Both the position numbers and the translations under genes were made by a program. A stretch of DNA of 64,000 bases, taken from contig NZ_CP177239.1 in assembly GCF_046773475.1 (NCBI RefSeq), forward strand, positions 1,798,001-1,862,000, in the 5' to 3' direction. Position 1 is the first letter of the stretch; every line of letters starts with the position of its first letter. This document shows, piece after piece, positions 8,324-16,247 of the stretch. Source of the stretch: Nitratireductor aquimarinus (GTDB taxonomy: Bacteria; Pseudomonadota; Alphaproteobacteria; Rhizobiales; Rhizobiaceae). Below the pieces are notes generated by a model that saw only the letters and a program-made list of their open reading frames with translations, was not told the origin of the DNA and ran no database searches.

Positions 8324-9697
8324 TTAGTAGGCCTGCTCGAGGAACACCGGTTCGATCGAGCGGTCCCAGCGCGTGTTGAACGCGTTGGCGAGCTCCTGCG
8401 CGCTCGTGGTGCCGCGGGCCACGATCTCATCAAGCGGGCTGAGGAAGCTCGCCTCGTCATAGCCTTCCGGATTGAGACATTTGCGGGCGGAAAGGCCCTT
8501 GCGCGAAATGGCCAGAACCTCGCGCGCAACCTCGCGCAGGTCGTGATTGCGGAAACGCGTGGCAAGACCTTCCGTCGGCACGGCGTTGCGCATCACCTCG
8601 ATCTCCTCGAACGACCAGTCCGAAGTCAGATCATGGGCGGCGTCGAGCGCGGCCTGATCGTAGAGCAGACCGACCCAGAAGGCCGGGAGCGCGCAGATGC
8701 GCCGCCACGGGCCGCCATCGGCGCCGCGCATTTCCAGGAAGCGCTTGAGGCGCACATCCGGGAACAGGGTGGAAAGATGGTTCGACCAGTCGCCAATGGT
8801 GGGCAGGCCGTCGGTCACCTCATCCTTCAGCGCGCCATTCATGAACTGGCGGAAGGTGACGTGCGTACAGTCGTGATAGCGGCCGTCGCGGATGATGAAA
8901 TACATCGGCACGTCGAGCGCCCACTCGACGTAATCGGCGAATCCGAAATTATCGGAGAACACGAAGGGCAGAAGGCCCGAACGCTGATTGTCGGTGTCGC
9001 GCCAGATCTCGCCGCGCCATGACTGGTAGCCGTTCAGCCGGCCTTCGGTGAACGGAGAATTGGCGAACAGCGCCGTGGAAAGCGGCTGCAGGCGCTGCGC
9101 GACCTGCATCTTGCGACGCATGTCGGCTTCGGTCTCGAAGTCGAGGTTAACCTGAATGGTGCAGGTGCGGTACATCATGTCGAGGCCCTGTGTGCCGACC
9201 TTCGGCATGTAGGCGGTCATGATCTTGTAGCGCGATTTGGGCATCTGCGGCGTTTCGGCCAGCGTCCATTTGGGACTGCCGCCGAGACCGAGGAAGCGAA
9301 TGCCGAGCGGCTCTGCGATCTCGCGCAGCTGCGCCAGATGGGCATTGCCCTCGCGGCAGGTCTGGTGGAGCGTCTCCAGCGGTGCGCCGGACAATTCGAA
9401 CTGTCCGCCCGGCTCCAGCGAGATGGCGCCCTGCCCCGTCGGCTCGACAAGGCCGATGATATTCCCGTCATCATTGATCGGGTCCCATCCGAGAACGCGC
9501 TGCATGCCTTCCAGAACGGCCTTGATGCCGCGCTCGCCCTCATAGGGAACGGGGCGATTGCCATCGACATAGAAGGGGAATTTTTCGTGCTCGGTGCCGA
9601 TGCGCCATTTCTCGCGAGGCTTGCAGCCCTTCGCGAGATCGTCGGCAAGTTCTTCGACCCGCTCGATCGGCCGATTGTCGGTGGTGTCACGGGCCAT
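8324..9697 (-). CDS. gshA: Glutamate-cysteine ligase, plant/alphaproteobacterial type, 457 aa
   Basis: Catalyses ATP-dependent joining of L-Glu and L-Cys to gamma-glutamylcysteine, the first step of glutathione synthesis. It belongs to the GCS2-type class shared by alphaproteobacteria and plants, recognised by RIGTEHEKFPF (~32-42), LEPGGQFELSGAPL (~94-107), MMYRTCTIQVNLDF (~174-187), the YHDCTHVTFRQFM block and LEMRGADGG (substrate and ATP site). Length is typical. The ATG at 9697 has AGGAGA six bases upstream. It lies as a single gene downstream of rsmE. Confidence 0.95.
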   Translation of the reverse strand: MARDTTDNRPIERVEELADDLAKGCKPREKWRIGTEHEKFPFYVDGNRPVPYEGERGIKAVLEGMQRVLGWDPINDDGNIIGLVEPTGQGAISLEPGGQFELSGAPLETLHQTCREGNAHLAQLREIAEPLGIRFLGLGGSPKWTLAETPQMPKSRYKIMTAYMPKVGTQGLDMMYRTCTIQVNLDFETEADMRRKMQVAQRLQPLSTALFANSPFTEGRLNGYQSWRGEIWRDTDNQRSGLLPFVFSDNFGFADYVEWALDVPMYFIIRDGRYHDCTHVTFRQFMNGALKDEVTDGLPTIGDWSNHLSTLFPDVRLKRFLEMRGADGGPWRRICALPAFWVGLLYDQAALDAAHDLTSDWSFEEIEVMRNAVPTEGLATRFRNHDLREVAREVLAISRKGLSARKCLNPEGYDEASFLSPLDEIVARGTTSAQELANAFNTRWDRSIEPVFLEQAY

Positions 9698-9812
9698 AAC
9701 TGCTCTCCTGGCAAACCATCAGCGATCTGATGGACCATGCTGACAATCCGCTTCAAGTAAAAAGTGCTGACAGGAGCGTCAACCTCTCTTCACAAGCGCT
9801 TTACTACTCCAC

Positions 9813-10550
9813 TCATTCCCAGTCGCCAACGCTTGCCTGAATGACGGCGAGTGCCGCAACGGCTGCCGTGTCGGCGCGCAGAATGCGCGGACCGAGCGGA
9901 ATGGATGTGACGAAGGGCAAAGCGCGCAATTGGGCGCGTTCCGCGTCGGAAAACCCGCCTTCCGGCCCCACAAGCAGCGCCAGCTTCTTCTCGGTAACGC
10001 CCGAAAGCGCCTGCATGGGATTGTTGGTCGCCGCATCCTCATCGCAGAAAATGAGACGCCGTTCGGGATCCCAGTCGGCAAGAAGCCGGTCGAGTTTCAC
10101 CGGCTCCAGCACCTCGGGCACGGCCAAAATGCCGCACTGCTCGGAAGCCTCCATCACATTGGCCTCGAGGCGCTGCGTGCCGGGTTTGGCCACCTGGGTG
10201 TGCTGGGTGATGACCGGCTGGAGACGCCCTGCCCCCATTTCCACGGCCTTCTGCACCAGATAATCGAGCCGCCCCTTCTTCAGGGGAGCGAAACAATAAA
10301 GCAGGTCGGGCAGCGGGGTCTGCGGCCGGGCCTGTTTCGTCATGCGCAGGCGCACCGACTTGCGGCCGGCTTCAATGAGCTCCGCATGCCATTCGCCATC
10401 GCGGCCATTGAAGACGAGAACCTCGGCTCCCTCGCGCAGGCGCAGAACATGGCTGAGATAGTGGGCCTGTTCCCGGCTGGTTTCCACCTCGGCGTCGGGG
10501 GCGAGTGCGGCATCGATGAACAGCCGCTGCAATTTGTAATTCGCACGCAT
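9813..10550 (-). CDS. rsmE: 16S rRNA (uracil-1498-N3)-methyltransferase RsmE, 245 aa
   Basis: SPOUT-class SAM-dependent methyltransferase acting on U1498 of 16S rRNA. The N-terminal PUA-like domain has LQRLFID, HYLSHVLRLREG and VFNGRDGEW. The C-terminal trefoil knot has LLVGPEGGFS near 201-210 and the SAM-binding segment PLGPRILRADTAAVAAL near 223-239. I took ATG 10550 (MRANYKLQRLFI) because family members begin just before this motif; the upstream frame adds non-conserved residues. The upstream 214-aa gene ends 31 bases before. Confidence 0.95.
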   Translation of the reverse strand: MRANYKLQRLFIDAALAPDAEVETSREQAHYLSHVLRLREGAEVLVFNGRDGEWHAELIEAGRKSVRLRMTKQARPQTPLPDLLYCFAPLKKGRLDYLVQKAVEMGAGRLQPVITQHTQVAKPGTQRLEANVMEASEQCGILAVPEVLEPVKLDRLLADWDPERRLIFCDEDAATNNPMQALSGVTEKKLALLVGPEGGFSDAERAQLRALPFVTSIPLGPRILRADTAAVAALAVIQASVGDWE

Positions 10551-10581
10551 GGCGGTCTGATGGTGGATCGGCGATGCCGCG

Positions 10582-11226
10582 TCAAGAGGCGAGGCTGTCA
10601 TGCCAGACCGGCGCGTAACCGGCCTCAAGCGCCGAGATACTCAAACGCGGCGTCAGCAGCTGGACGACGGGTGGCAGGCTTTCGAGGGTGCGGGCCGCGC
10701 CATATCCCGCGAAGCCCCATTCGTGAAGAACACCGGAACGCAGCGCATGGGCTCTCTCGCCAATGGCGATCATTGCCCCGTCGGGCAGCTTTGCGACCTG
10801 CGATGCGGAGAGCTCCACGGGTGTTCCGGTGACGGCATAGCGCTGCGCATGCAGGATGGCGTCCGCCTCCGGGGCCTTCATCTGCGGAGACTGACTGGCC
10901 TCGCGCGCGCAGTTCATGAAGCGCGTGGCGGGCTCCCTGCGGCAATGGAAGCAGGGCCGATGGCCTGCCGCCAGCGCCGTGACCTCATCGAGAAAGAAGA
11001 GCTCGGTCCAGCCCGCCCCGCCGGAGGGCCCGTTACGGCCCATCACCTCGCGGCGCCGCCCCCTGAAACTGCACTGACAGATGATCCACGCTTTGGTTGT
11101 CCAGCGGCGGCGCAGGAGCGTCTTTGTGTCAGGATCATGAATCACCCCACGATTGCCGGTGAAGAGGCCGCGCGCATGGGTTGCAATCAATTGCCCGAAT
11201 GGATTAACGCGATTCTGCAGACTCAT
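10582..11226 (-). CDS. Hypothetical protein with Ada-like zinc-binding pattern, 214 aa
   Basis: No assigned function. Residues ~45-96 hold a four-cysteine pattern: ICQC, then about 40 residues later AAGHRPCFHCRR. The spacing and the A-A-G-x-R-P-C-x-x-C-R core resemble the metal-binding module of Ada/AlkA-type DNA repair proteins, in which four cysteines bind zinc. No methyltransferase active site (PCHR) or AraC-type HTH is present, so this is not Ada itself. ATG 11226 was chosen because GGTGGA precedes it by seven bases; a GTG five codons upstream is the alternative. It may be co-transcribed with rsmE. Confidence 0.7.
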   Translation of the reverse strand: MSLQNRVNPFGQLIATHARGLFTGNRGVIHDPDTKTLLRRRWTTKAWIICQCSFRGRRREVMGRNGPSGGAGWTELFFLDEVTALAAGHRPCFHCRREPATRFMNCAREASQSPQMKAPEADAILHAQRYAVTGTPVELSASQVAKLPDGAMIAIGERAHALRSGVLHEWGFAGYGAARTLESLPPVVQLLTPRLSISALEAGYAPVWHDSLAS

Positions 11227-11372
11227 TCGGTTTTCCACCAATTTCGGGACCTGTCATAAAGTATGTGGGTATTGGCGTATAATTTGTTTCAATCTTAAGC
11301 TGTTTTCGTTTATAGCAGCCTCCGCGGCATGGGGAGCTGCTTTTTGTTGACCTTCAAGGGGACTTTGGCCGG

Positions 11373-11513
11373 ATGACAATCGGGCGTGCAACTGTCGTGT
11401 TTCTGATTACCGTTTCAGCGTTCACACTGATTGGAGCAAGACTCCTTTCGGCAGGCGCCACCGGCGACCACCATCCCGTGGATGGCTACGGCATCTCCAC
11501 CGCCGTCGACTAG
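11373..11513 (+). CDS. Possible small membrane or secreted peptide, 46 aa
   Basis: Small open frame in an otherwise empty 345-base gap. The protein begins with a basic residue then a hydrophobic stretch (VVFLITVSAFTLIGA) typical of a membrane anchor or signal peptide, followed by a polar tail. The ribosome site is weak (GGCCGG). Codon use is similar to its neighbours. Treat as tentative. Confidence 0.35.
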   Translation: MTIGRATVVFLITVSAFTLIGARLLSAGATGDHHPVDGYGISTAVD

Positions 11514-11572
11514 ACTTCAATCTGAGCGCAGCCAAACAGCGCGCTCAGTCGTGATCCCACAGGCCGCCTTCC

Positions 11573-12313
11573 TCAACAGGCGGCCTCGATCAGCACTTTC
11601 TCCCGACCTTCCATTCTGAGAGCCGTCAACCGACCGGTGTGCCATGCGCCCGTGTCGAGATTGACCCGGTTGCTGCAAATCTCCGGCGCGCGCACCGGCG
11701 TGTGCCCGTGTACAATGAGCTTGGGGTGCAGCCCCTCATGCGCGTGAAATGCACGCCTGATCCAGGTGAGGTCGTCGGGCGTCTGATCTTCCAGCGGTAC
11801 GCCCGGACGAATGCCGGCGTGGCAGAAGAAGAAATCACCGAACGAAACGGAATATGGCAGGGTCGCGAGCAAGGCCCTGTGCCGCTGCGGCACCGCGCGC
11901 ACAAGGGCGGCATGCCCCGGCTCCATCGCTTCGCGTGAGGTCAGGTCGATTTCCACGCCATAGGAAAGCGCCGTCTCGAACCCGCCATGGCAGGAGAAGA
12001 GACCGAACGGATCGGGGTTCGACAGGAAGTCGAGGAACCCCACATCATGATTGCCGGCAAGCGCGATGACACGCGGGTCGCTCTCGCGCAGATTGGCGAG
12101 ATATTCGAGCACCCCGCGCGAATTGGAGCCGCGATCCACGTAATCGCCCAGATAGATGATGCGCCAGTCGGCAGGCCTGTCATGGAGAATTTCCTCCATG
12201 AGCCGCGCATGCATCGCGGCCAGCAGATCATGCCGGCCGTGAATGTCACCCACCGCATAGAGGCGCATGCCCTCGGGCGTCGAAGCCTCATTGCAGGAGA
12301 CCCCGATCGCCAT
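11573..12313 (-). CDS. Metallophosphoesterase / serine-threonine protein phosphatase family, 246 aa
   Basis: Calcineurin-like phosphoesterase of the bacterial PPP type. Metal-ligand motifs are in order: AVGDIHGRHDLL (~20-31), YLGDYVDRGSNSRG (~54-67), ALAGNHD (~84-90), FFCHAGIRPG (~160-169) and IVHGHTPV (~200-207). This set matches PrpA/PrpB-like protein phosphatases or diadenosine tetraphosphatases; the substrate cannot be decided. It follows lutC by only three bases, so it is the last gene of the GntR-lutABC operon, an unusual partner for lactate oxidation genes. Confidence 0.9.
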   Translation of the reverse strand: MAIGVSCNEASTPEGMRLYAVGDIHGRHDLLAAMHARLMEEILHDRPADWRIIYLGDYVDRGSNSRGVLEYLANLRESDPRVIALAGNHDVGFLDFLSNPDPFGLFSCHGGFETALSYGVEIDLTSREAMEPGHAALVRAVPQRHRALLATLPYSVSFGDFFFCHAGIRPGVPLEDQTPDDLTWIRRAFHAHEGLHPKLIVHGHTPVRAPEICSNRVNLDTGAWHTGRLTALRMEGREKVLIEAAC

Positions 12314-12316
12314 GGA

Positions 12317-12991
12317 TCACCCGTCGACGACGATGATGTGCAGGGCGCGCGGACCGTGCGCGCCAAGCAGCATGGTCTGCTCGATATCGCCCGACCGCGA
12401 TGGCCCGGTGATGAGATTGAGAACCCTGGGCATTTCACCTCTGCCGTATTTGCGCCGCACGCGGGAAATCACCGTTTCAAGATCGCCGGCAATGTCCTTC
12501 GCATCAACGACGATGACATGGTGATCGGGCACAAAATTGACCGTCGTGGGGTTATCCTTGCCCGAAGGCAGGGCAAGCGTGCCGCTTTCCGCAATGCCGG
12601 CGAGTGCGTGGCTGACGCCCACTTCATCCTGCGGCTCGGCGCGCCCGTGCTTCACCTCAAGGGACTTCTGGCTCGCCCAGTCCATGCGTTTGAGGCGCTT
12701 GTCGTCGCCCATGCGCACGCTGGGCGCAAGATTCCTGGAGCGCAGATAATGGGTGACGGCTTTCGGCACGTCATCGGCGCTGCCGACCCGCTCGACGGTA
12801 GCCGTCACGGCCTCGGCCATGCTGCAGAACAGGGCAATCCGCGCCTCGCCTTCCAGCTGGCCGCGCGCCGGGATCAACCCGCGGGGCGGCTTGGCGAGGC
12901 GTTTTTCAACGGCTTCGCGCCGCGCATGATCGCTGGCGGAAACAGACGCTGCCGAACGCAGCTTGCCCAAAATGGCTTCGCGCGCACTCAT
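12317..12991 (-). CDS. lutC: L-lactate oxidation protein LutC (LUD domain), 224 aa
   Basis: Third subunit of the LutABC L-lactate oxidising complex (LUD superfamily, YkgG-like). The LUD domain shows GVSHALAGIAESGTLAL near 125-141, NFVPDHHVIVV near 151-161 and ITGPSRSGDIEQTMLLGAHGP near 194-214. No Fe-S ligands, as expected. The start overlaps the lutB stop as ATGA, so translation is coupled. Family and gene order make the call firm; whether lactate is the only substrate is not provable here. Confidence 0.93.
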   Translation of the reverse strand: MSAREAILGKLRSAASVSASDHARREAVEKRLAKPPRGLIPARGQLEGEARIALFCSMAEAVTATVERVGSADDVPKAVTHYLRSRNLAPSVRMGDDKRLKRMDWASQKSLEVKHGRAEPQDEVGVSHALAGIAESGTLALPSGKDNPTTVNFVPDHHVIVVDAKDIAGDLETVISRVRRKYGRGEMPRVLNLITGPSRSGDIEQTMLLGAHGPRALHIIVVDG

Positions 12992-14427
12992 ACCGCGCTC
13001 CTTTCAGATTTTCCGGCCTCGCGGTCGCGCCATTGCTGCATGAATGTGCGGCTTTCGGGGGCCGGCAGATCGCGGTGCCGCGTCCAGCCGCCCGCAAAGG
13101 GCAGCGAACGGAACCAGCCGCGCCGTCCGGCAAACCCCGAAAGCGTCGGGATCGCCATCGACGTGGCCAGACGATAGAGCTTCGGACGGCGGGCGAAGAA
13201 CGCCCAGAAGCCGAGGCCGAAGCGCTGCGCCGCCGGGTTGAGCCCCCGCTCGAACTCGCGCTCGCGCCAGTTGCGCATCATGCGCGGCAGCGGGATCTGC
13301 ATCGGGCAGACGGATTCGCAGCGCCCGCAGAAGGTCGAGGCGTTGGGCAGATGCCCCGCCTTGTCGACGCCCACAAGCGAGGGCGTGAGCACCGAGCCCA
13401 TCGGCCCCGGATAGACCCAGCCATACGCATGGCCGCCAACCGCGTGATAGACCGGACAGTGGTTCATGCACGCGCCGCAGCGAATGCAGCGCAGCATCTC
13501 ATGGAACTCCGTGCCGAGCATGGAGGAGCGCCCATTGTCGAGCAGGATGACGTGATACTCGTCCGGCCCGTCGGGATCGTCCGGGCGGCGCGGCCCGGTG
13601 GAGAGCGTGGTGTAGACGCTCATGTCCTGACCGGTGGCCGAACGGGCCAGCACGCGCAGGATCTGGCTTGCATCCTCCAGCGTCGGCACCACCTTCTCGA
13701 TGGAGGCGACGACGATGTGAATGCGCGGCAGCGTCTGTGTCAGATCGCCATTGCCCTCATTGGTGACAATGATCGACGTGCCGGTTTCGGCCACCAGGAA
13801 ATTGGCGCCCGTGATGCCGACATCGGCCTGAAAATACTGCGGCCGCAGGATGTTTCGCGCCTCGCCGAGCAGGGATTCGGGCTGCGACAGGTCGCGCTCC
13901 GGCGGAAGCTCTGTGTGAACGCGGCGGAAATCCTCTTCCACCTGTTCCTTGTTCAAATGCAGCGCCGGGCCAATGATGTGGCTCGGATGCTCGCCGCGAA
14001 GCTGGATGATGTATTCGCCCAGATCGGTCTCGACCGGGCGCACGCCTTCCTTTTCGAGGAAATCGTTGAGCGCGATCTCCTCCGTGATCATCGACTTGCC
14101 CTTGGTGACCGTGCGCGCACCGGCCGCCCGGCAGATGCTGAGCACCGCCTGACGGGCATCCTCGGCCGTTTCGGCCCAGTGCACCCGACCACCCGACGCA
14201 ATCACCTTGCGCTCATAGGCTTCCAGATAAAGGTCGAGATGTTCGAGCGTGTGATCCTTGATCGCGCGCGCCGAGGAGCGCAGCTCGTCGAACTCAGGCA
14301 GTGCGTCGACCGCCTTCCTGCGCTTGGAGACAAAGCCGACCTTGGCCTTGCCCATGGCGCGCTGCAACTGCTCGTCGGCCATTGCCTTGCGCGCTTTTTC
14401 CTTGAACTGCGGAGACTGTACCTCCAT
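12988..14427 (-). CDS. lutB: Iron-sulfur protein LutB, 479 aa
   Basis: Central subunit of the LutABC complex. The N-terminal LUD domain (~70-300) includes AETGTSIIVTNEGNGDLTQT. It is followed by two 4Fe-4S ferredoxin motifs, CIRCGACMNHCPVY near 312-325 and CGRCESVCPMQIP near 363-375, and a C-terminal LutB-specific tail. The length fits the family (~470). It starts on the last base of the lutA stop (TGATG) and ends in an ATGA overlap with lutC, so the three genes are translationally coupled. Confidence 0.95.
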   Translation of the reverse strand: MEVQSPQFKEKARKAMADEQLQRAMGKAKVGFVSKRRKAVDALPEFDELRSSARAIKDHTLEHLDLYLEAYERKVIASGGRVHWAETAEDARQAVLSICRAAGARTVTKGKSMITEEIALNDFLEKEGVRPVETDLGEYIIQLRGEHPSHIIGPALHLNKEQVEEDFRRVHTELPPERDLSQPESLLGEARNILRPQYFQADVGITGANFLVAETGTSIIVTNEGNGDLTQTLPRIHIVVASIEKVVPTLEDASQILRVLARSATGQDMSVYTTLSTGPRRPDDPDGPDEYHVILLDNGRSSMLGTEFHEMLRCIRCGACMNHCPVYHAVGGHAYGWVYPGPMGSVLTPSLVGVDKAGHLPNASTFCGRCESVCPMQIPLPRMMRNWREREFERGLNPAAQRFGLGFWAFFARRPKLYRLATSMAIPTLSGFAGRRGWFRSLPFAGGWTRHRDLPAPESRTFMQQWRDREAGKSERSAV

Positions 14428-15254
14428 CAGCGTCCTCCCCCGCCGATTGCCGGCTTGTCGGTCATGCCGGCCAGAACCTCGGCCACGTGACGAACCTCAA
14501 CCTTGCTGCCCTGACGGTGCAGCTTGCCTGCCATGTTCATGAGACAGCCCAGATCGCCCGCGAGCAGCGTGCCCGCCTCGGCTCCCTCGATGCTGGCCGT
14601 CTTTTCCTCAACGATCTTGTTGGAGATGTCGGGATATTTGACGCAGAACGTGCCGCCGAAGCCGCAGCAGACATCGGGGTTCTGCATCTCCTTGAGTTCC
14701 AGCCCCTCGATGGAAGACAGAAGCTGGCGCGGCTGCGCACGGATGCCAAGCTCGCGCAGGCCCGAACAGGAATCGTGATAGGTGACGCTGCCCTCATGGC
14801 TGACCGGCACCGACGCGACGCCCAGCACATCGACCAGAAAGCTCACCAGCTCATGCACCCGGCCCGAAAAGGCTTCGGCCCGCGCCTCGAAGGACGTGCC
14901 CTTGAGCAGCGCGGGATAATGCTTCTTGAGCATGCCGGCGCAGGAGCCCGAAGGCGCGACCACATAATCGAAATCTTCGAAGGCCTCGATGGTCTGGCGC
15001 GCAATGGCGGCTGCGTCTTCCCTGTCGCCGGAATTATAGGCCGGCTGGCCGCAGCAGGTTTGCGCCATGGGCACCTCGACGGTGCAGCCGGCGTCTTCCA
15101 GCAGCTTCACGGCGGCAAAGCCGACGCTGGGCCTGAACAGGTCCACCAGGCAGGTGACGAACAGGCCGACGCGCTTCGGTGAGGTGCTTTCTTCTTTCAA
15201 CGGTTCTTCTTTCGCTGGCTTGAATTGTTCGGCAGGGCCGGTTGGCTTGCTCAT
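14427..15254 (-). CDS. lutA: Iron-sulfur protein LutA (CCG domains), 275 aa
   Basis: First subunit of LutABC, related to the cysteine-rich (CCG) domain of GlcF and heterodisulfide reductase. Two CCG repeats are seen: QTCCGQPAYNSGD near 64-76, and SYHDSCSGLRELG near 156-168 with CCGFGGTFCVKYP near 195-207. A charged, low-complexity N-terminal extension of about 27 residues (rich in Lys, Glu, Pro) precedes the usual family start RVGLFVTCLVD; a start closer to the domain is possible but no good internal start is evident. The start overlaps the GntR stop as ATGA. Confidence 0.94.
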   Translation of the reverse strand: MSKPTGPAEQFKPAKEEPLKEESTSPKRVGLFVTCLVDLFRPSVGFAAVKLLEDAGCTVEVPMAQTCCGQPAYNSGDREDAAAIARQTIEAFEDFDYVVAPSGSCAGMLKKHYPALLKGTSFEARAEAFSGRVHELVSFLVDVLGVASVPVSHEGSVTYHDSCSGLRELGIRAQPRQLLSSIEGLELKEMQNPDVCCGFGGTFCVKYPDISNKIVEEKTASIEGAEAGTLLAGDLGCLMNMAGKLHRQGSKVEVRHVAEVLAGMTDKPAIGGGGR

Positions 15255-16036
15255 TGTTCCGCAACCTCTCCGCCGCGCTGATGGAGACGCAGCCGCGAGA
15301 TGCGCTGCCAGTCGCCCGATCGCTCGGCCTGAAAGGTGGCTTTTTCGACGAAATCGATATGCGCGACCGCAGCCGCACGCGCTGCCTCGGGATTTCCCGC
15401 GACAATTGCGTCATGGATCGCCCGGTGCTGGGCAAGCAGCGTGTTGCGCGCATCCGGCAGTTCGTAAATGCGGGCGCGGTTCAGAAACACGCCATCCGAC
15501 AGAAGCCGGTAGCAGGCGCGCAGCGTGTGCAGGAGAACGATGTTGTGCGCGCACTCGCCCACCGCATTGTGAAACTCGACATCGCAGGCCGCTTCCGCCT
15601 CGAAATCCTCAGAAGCATGCGCCGCATCCATGCGCTTCATGATGGCCTGCAGGAGAACCAGATCCTCCGGCGTCGCGCGCCGCGCCGCAAACTCGGCGGC
15701 GACGGCCTCCATCTCACGGCGATATTCCAGATAATCGGCGGTCGCCTTGCGATGGGTGGCGATGAGTTCGCGCACCGGCGTGGTGAAAACCTGCCCGATA
15801 ATGTCGGCCACATAGGTGCCGCCGCCATGGCGGGTGAGGATCAGGCCGCGCTCTTCAAGCATCTTCAGTGCTTCACGCAGGATCGGACGCGACACGTCGA
15901 GCTGACGCGCAAGATCGCGCTCGCCCGGCAGCCTGTCGCCATCGCGCAGAACGCCTTCGAGGATCAGCGTCTCGATCTGCCGGATGACGCCATCCGCCGT
16001 GCGGGCATGCTCAATTCTGGAAAAAACTGCTTCCAC
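15251..16036 (-). CDS. FadR-subfamily GntR regulator of lactate oxidation, 261 aa
   Basis: GntR-type repressor. The winged HTH is at ~8-75 (LPGERDLARQLDVSRPILREAL and LTRHGGGTYV). The C-terminal FCD domain is helical with metal-ligand residues in CDVEFHNAVGECAHN and HRAIHDAI...AAVAHI, as in LldR and GlcC. It is the first gene of the lutABC operon and overlaps lutA, so it most likely controls that operon in response to lactate or a related 2-hydroxy acid. A candidate operator sits 93 bases upstream (16129-16147), and a similar site lies before glcD. Confidence 0.92.
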   Translation of the reverse strand: MEAVFSRIEHARTADGVIRQIETLILEGVLRDGDRLPGERDLARQLDVSRPILREALKMLEERGLILTRHGGGTYVADIIGQVFTTPVRELIATHRKATADYLEYRREMEAVAAEFAARRATPEDLVLLQAIMKRMDAAHASEDFEAEAACDVEFHNAVGECAHNIVLLHTLRACYRLLSDGVFLNRARIYELPDARNTLLAQHRAIHDAIVAGNPEAARAAAVAHIDFVEKATFQAERSGDWQRISRLRLHQRGGEVAEQ

Positions 16037-16128
16037 CGGCCCTTGCCGCTCTCGTATGCCGTTCTCGTCTGCCGTTCTCGGCGCTCAAACGCTTTCGTGA
16101 GACGGAGAATAACGCAAGCCCGTCAAAC

Positions 16129-16147
16129 TGGTCAATTTCTTTGTCCA
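16129..16147. promoter_or_regulatory. Candidate GntR/LldR operator upstream of lut operon
   Basis: Imperfect 19-bp palindrome TGGTCAATTTCTTTGTCCA with six of nine pairs symmetric, in the divergent gap between the GntR gene and the DUF3422 gene. It matches the site before glcD at 12 of 19 positions, including the TGGT and CCA ends. Confidence 0.5.
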
Positions 16148-16247
16148 ATAATTAGACTATCAGCCAATGGCATTCGCGCATTGCGCCCTGCGCAAAGCCG
16201 GTAGCATACTTGCAAAAGGTCCATCCTGATGCAGACGGCAAGGCGCA

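Noticed and set aside
13033..14490. 485-aa plus-strand frame antisense to lutB
   Set aside because: Shadow of lutB; the lutABC reading has clear Fe-S motifs.
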